NCBI GenBank assembly: GCA_016200265.1
Contig: JACQFE010000026.1
Location: 1 to 64,000 of the forward strand
Direction: 5' to 3'
Length of the DNA: 64,000 bases
Source: Planctomycetota bacterium
Lineage (GTDB): Bacteria > Planctomycetota > Phycisphaerae > UBA1845
Below are positions 61,731 through 64,000 of this stretch, piece after piece; within the stretch, counting starts at the first letter, position 1; each line of letters starts with the position of its first letter. A model generated the notes under the pieces. It saw nothing but the letters and a program-made list of their open reading frames with translations, was not told the origin of the DNA and did no database searches. The translations under genes and the position numbers were made by a program.

Positions 61731-62545
61731 CGGCCGAGTTCCCCTTGGTAGCCCCAATCCCATCGCTCCTTTTCCGGCATTTCGCTGTTTAAGACGTGGC
61801 CGCCAAGGAAGCCGACAATGGTTTTACCGTTGTGCCTCCGTGCAGGGGACCAATATCGGCCTGCGGCATAGGGGTCGTCGACGCCGGGAATCGGCGGTGC
61901 GATGTAAAATGGGTCCACCCCGCTGGCGACGGCCCTCTTCCCATCGACATCAAGGATGAGAGGTACGTAGGGGCGGTCGAGGATCCGCGCGCTCAGATAA
62001 GTGGCAGTCGGCGAGGCAAGAAGTTTCTTGCCTTGGGCGTCAAACACGGCCCTGTACAGTCGCATGTTCACGGCGAGCGAGACGTCATCAGCTGGGCCGA
62101 TCGCCTGATGGCCGCATGGAAAGCCTTGCCGTTTCGTCAACCGTGAGGCACCCGCCGGACAGAGCATTGGAGAGTCCGATGAACTGAGCGTTGCGGTGAC
62201 GGCGCTCCCGCCATCCCAGAACTCATCGATGTGGTAAACACTGTCCTGAAAATCGTTGATCCAAAAACGTCCGGGGCCGAGCTGTTCACTGTCGCCTCGC
62301 CCGCCCTCACTTTCCCCGTTAGCAAAAAAATGAAAGTCCTTCAGGAGCGTCTGGAGGTTTGCGGAGCACACGATAGCCTTTGCGGAACGTCGAACGGCGC
62401 TGAGAGCGGGCATCAGCATGGCCAGCAGGAGGCCGATGATCGCAACAACCACGAGTGTTTCAACGAGTGTGAAGGCGTGTCGCTCAGCGCGCAAACGCAG
62501 CGGTAGAGTAAAACGCACCGAACATCCCAATACTCGCGTCACCAC
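61727..62545 (-). CDS. Pseudopilin-like protein upstream of the kinase
   Basis: The GTG at 62545 with GGGAGAG upstream is preferred (272 aa); an earlier GTG is possible. Residues ~25-45 read AFTLVETLVVVAIIGLLLAM, a prepilin signal with Glu at +5, but preceded by an unusually long basic leader. The rest has the CSANLQTLLKDFHFFANG and WSPARRHNGKTIVGFLGGHV patterns of planctomycete pseudopilins. It overlaps the kinase start by ATGA and follows the secreted-protein gene by 38 bases, so all three form one transcript. Confidence 0.82.
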   Translation of the reverse strand: MVTRVLGCSVRFTLPLRLRAERHAFTLVETLVVVAIIGLLLAMLMPALSAVRRSAKAIVCSANLQTLLKDFHFFANGESEGGRGDSEQLGPGRFWINDFQDSVYHIDEFWDGGSAVTATLSSSDSPMLCPAGASRLTKRQGFPCGHQAIGPADDVSLAVNMRLYRAVFDAQGKKLLASPTATYLSARILDRPYVPLILDVDGKRAVASGVDPFYIAPPIPGVDDPYAAGRYWSPARRHNGKTIVGFLGGHVLNSEMPEKERWDWGYQGELGR

Positions 62546-62583
62546 GCCGTCTCTCCCTACTCGCAATTCCACTCCTTCGCCAT

Positions 62584-64000
62584 TTACGGGTTCATCGGCT
62601 GATCTGGTCCTTCAAACTGAACGTGGAACGTGGCAAAGTCCAGCAAGTCGATGCTGAAGTCGTGGATCAAATCCATCGCCTGACAATCGCCGGGTATTTC
62701 CTCTCCGAAACATCGCTGAAAGACAGCAAAGTCAGCCAAGTCTCGATCGCCGTCGCGGTCGCTGTCGCCATTGGGCAGTTCCGGTGCGAGGTCAAGACCA
62801 TCTACGCGACCATCGTAGTTCAGATCGAGTACGTTGAAATCCGTAGCAAAACCGTCGATCGTGACGCGACCATCGCGCGCTCCGTCGAGGGCGTCGTGAC
62901 TGGCGATGTAACTGGCGATCATCTGTCGATCCTGGCCATCGTACACGCCAGAGCCGTTGCTATCGCCGAGAATGACATTGGGATACACGTCCGTCCACAA
63001 AAAATAAATTTCGTTCGGGCTTGGTGCGGTGTAACTGCTTCCCAGAAGGGCGGTGATCGTCCACCCACTGGGATCCAAATGCTCCGCTGGTATGTGCTGT
63101 GCCCAGCCTCGGATAATGTCCTCTTCTGGAATTCCTGTTCCCACGAGCGGCAGGAAGATGGCACTGGTTTGTAGATCATCTAAGGCCTCCATCACCGAGG
63201 CCTGATTCGTCGGGTCCTCGTCGTCCTTCTGCGTGGGCTCGCCAAGCATCAGGCCCGCCCCGTCGTTGGTCAGCGGAAACACGAGCGTGACATAGGTGAC
63301 GTCCTGGGTGACGTCGTGATGGAACTGCAGCTCGCACATGGGCATGTACGCGCCCGCGTAAGGTCCGCCTTCTACGAAGCTGAACGGTTCAAACCCATGA
63401 GCACGATGAAAGAATGATCCGCGAAGGATCCAGGTCTCGCCGGCTTCAAAGATGAGGTCGCCATTCCCCTCGACTACCCGAATATCAGCGGGAATGAATT
63501 GGTCGCCGAGCAGGGCGAGGTGAAACTCCTCTCCGCTCCGCTCCACAAAAGGTGGAGTTTCAAAATCGCCGTCGAACGCGGAACCGTCAAGAGCAACGCG
63601 GTCGTGAAGCGCGACACGGGAAACCTGACCGCCGAATCGGGCGACGTTGCCCAGATAACGATATTGAGGCGCGTCGAGCTCACCACCGGTGTCGACGTCG
63701 TCATCCATGTCGATCTCGATAAATCCGTAGGCGGGATTTGCTCCGTATCGGAAGGGATCAAAATCGAACGGGTCCGAGGGACCCGGCGGGTTGACTAACC
63801 CATCGAGGACGAGCACCAGGCGCACAAACTGTCCCTGAGGATCGAATTCGCCAAGAAACAAATCTGATTGTGGTTCGTATGGGCTCCACGATACGACCGA
63901 AAGTTGCCTGAGGTCGATGAGTCGGTGGGCCTTCACGTCAAAAGGAAGCCCGGCGCCCGGGTCCATGGGCCGCGGGATCGCGTCGCCTAGCGGGTCCAAC
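62584..64000 (-). CDS. Secreted protein with dockerin-like C-terminus (5' partial)
   Basis: The gene runs off the right edge, so its N-terminus is missing; 471 residues are visible. The body is beta-rich with many Asp and aromatic residues (GFIEIDMDDDVDTGG, PFVERSGEEFHLALLGDQ). The last ~90 residues carry dockerin-like calcium loops (DLNYDGRVDGLDLAPE, GDSDRDGDRDLADFAVF). Such ends in planctomycetes are thought to mediate protein-protein or matrix contacts. It is followed closely by the pseudopilin gene. Confidence 0.75.
   Translation of the reverse strand, partial: LDPLGDAIPRPMDPGAGLPFDVKAHRLIDLRQLSVVSWSPYEPQSDLFLGEFDPQGQFVRLVLVLDGLVNPPGPSDPFDFDPFRYGANPAYGFIEIDMDDDVDTGGELDAPQYRYLGNVARFGGQVSRVALHDRVALDGSAFDGDFETPPFVERSGEEFHLALLGDQFIPADIRVVEGNGDLIFEAGETWILRGSFFHRAHGFEPFSFVEGGPYAGAYMPMCELQFHHDVTQDVTYVTLVFPLTNDGAGLMLGEPTQKDDEDPTNQASVMEALDDLQTSAIFLPLVGTGIPEEDIIRGWAQHIPAEHLDPSGWTITALLGSSYTAPSPNEIYFLWTDVYPNVILGDSNGSGVYDGQDRQMIASYIASHDALDGARDGRVTIDGFATDFNVLDLNYDGRVDGLDLAPELPNGDSDRDGDRDLADFAVFQRCFGEEIPGDCQAMDLIHDFSIDLLDFATFHVQFEGPDQPMNP

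Overview
The window looks like chromosomal DNA of a planctomycete, probably related to the Phycisphaerae or another deep-branching lineage. It carries many secreted proteins with dockerin-like or IPTL-type C-termini, two pseudopilins with planctomycete-style N-termini, a LolA-like protein of a planctomycete type, a gyrase A with an unusual N-terminal tail, and GC-moderate, loosely packed genes with long intergenic stretches. This is inference from protein character; no 16S rRNA is present.

Layout. 1-9.0 kb: four rightward genes for large secreted surface proteins (a beta-helix protein, a subtilase-fold protein that has lost its catalytic residues, a YadA-head-like repeat protein with an S74 chaperone tail, and a small dockerin-like protein sharing its C-terminal domain with the first). 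9.0-12.0 kb: a mobile-element fragment ending at tRNA-Gln (serine recombinase, clamp-loader-like AAA+ ATPase, zinc-ribbon protein, truncated ArdC-like metallopeptidase, integrase stump). 12.0-15.8 kb: two tandem secreted paralogues, threonine dehydrogenase and a LolA-like protein. 16.0-18.9 kb: tRNA-Ser with an integrase stump, then a ParA plus AlbA_2/ATPase pair. 18.9-31.4 kb: mostly core chromosome (isocitrate dehydrogenase, metalloprotease-like protein, DUF456 protein, gyrA, pseudopilin, methyltransferase). A pair of parS-like sites and a PIN toxin-antitoxin pair lie upstream of gyrA, which may mean the region is near the replication origin. 31.8-36.5 kb: secreted proteins and a hybrid histidine kinase. 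36.7-45.3 kb: layered mobile DNA around tRNA-Thr. It contains an IS66 stump, an integrase stump, a 2.3-kb insert bounded by 39-bp copies of the tRNA 5' half and holding a MarR-controlled Fe-S/SCP2 protein, then an intact integrase and excisionase followed by decayed relaxase, TraF and sigma-factor genes. 45.35-46.7 kb: a 1.3-kb stretch without recognisable genes but very rich in hairpins, including a near-perfect 78-nt cloverleaf. 46.7-55.7 kb: a plasmid-like module (two linked unknown proteins, ParB, DUF932 protein, ribbon-helix-helix protein and ParA, and a replication-protein-like gene) with four copies of a TGCCA-N5/6-TGGCA dyad. 56.3-64 kb: chromosome again, with a PilZ protein, a Cys-repeat lipoprotein, an OmpR regulator and a histidine kinase arranged tail to tail, and a pseudopilin/secreted-protein operon running off the end.

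How it fits together. The core background is interrupted by at least four integration events, three of them touching tRNA genes (Gln, Ser, Thr), each leaving tyrosine-recombinase remains. The best candidates for something undescribed are the structured 45.35-46.7 kb region with its downstream gene pair, the shared TGCCA dyad that may control the plasmid-like module, and the AlbA_2/ParA pair beside tRNA-Ser.
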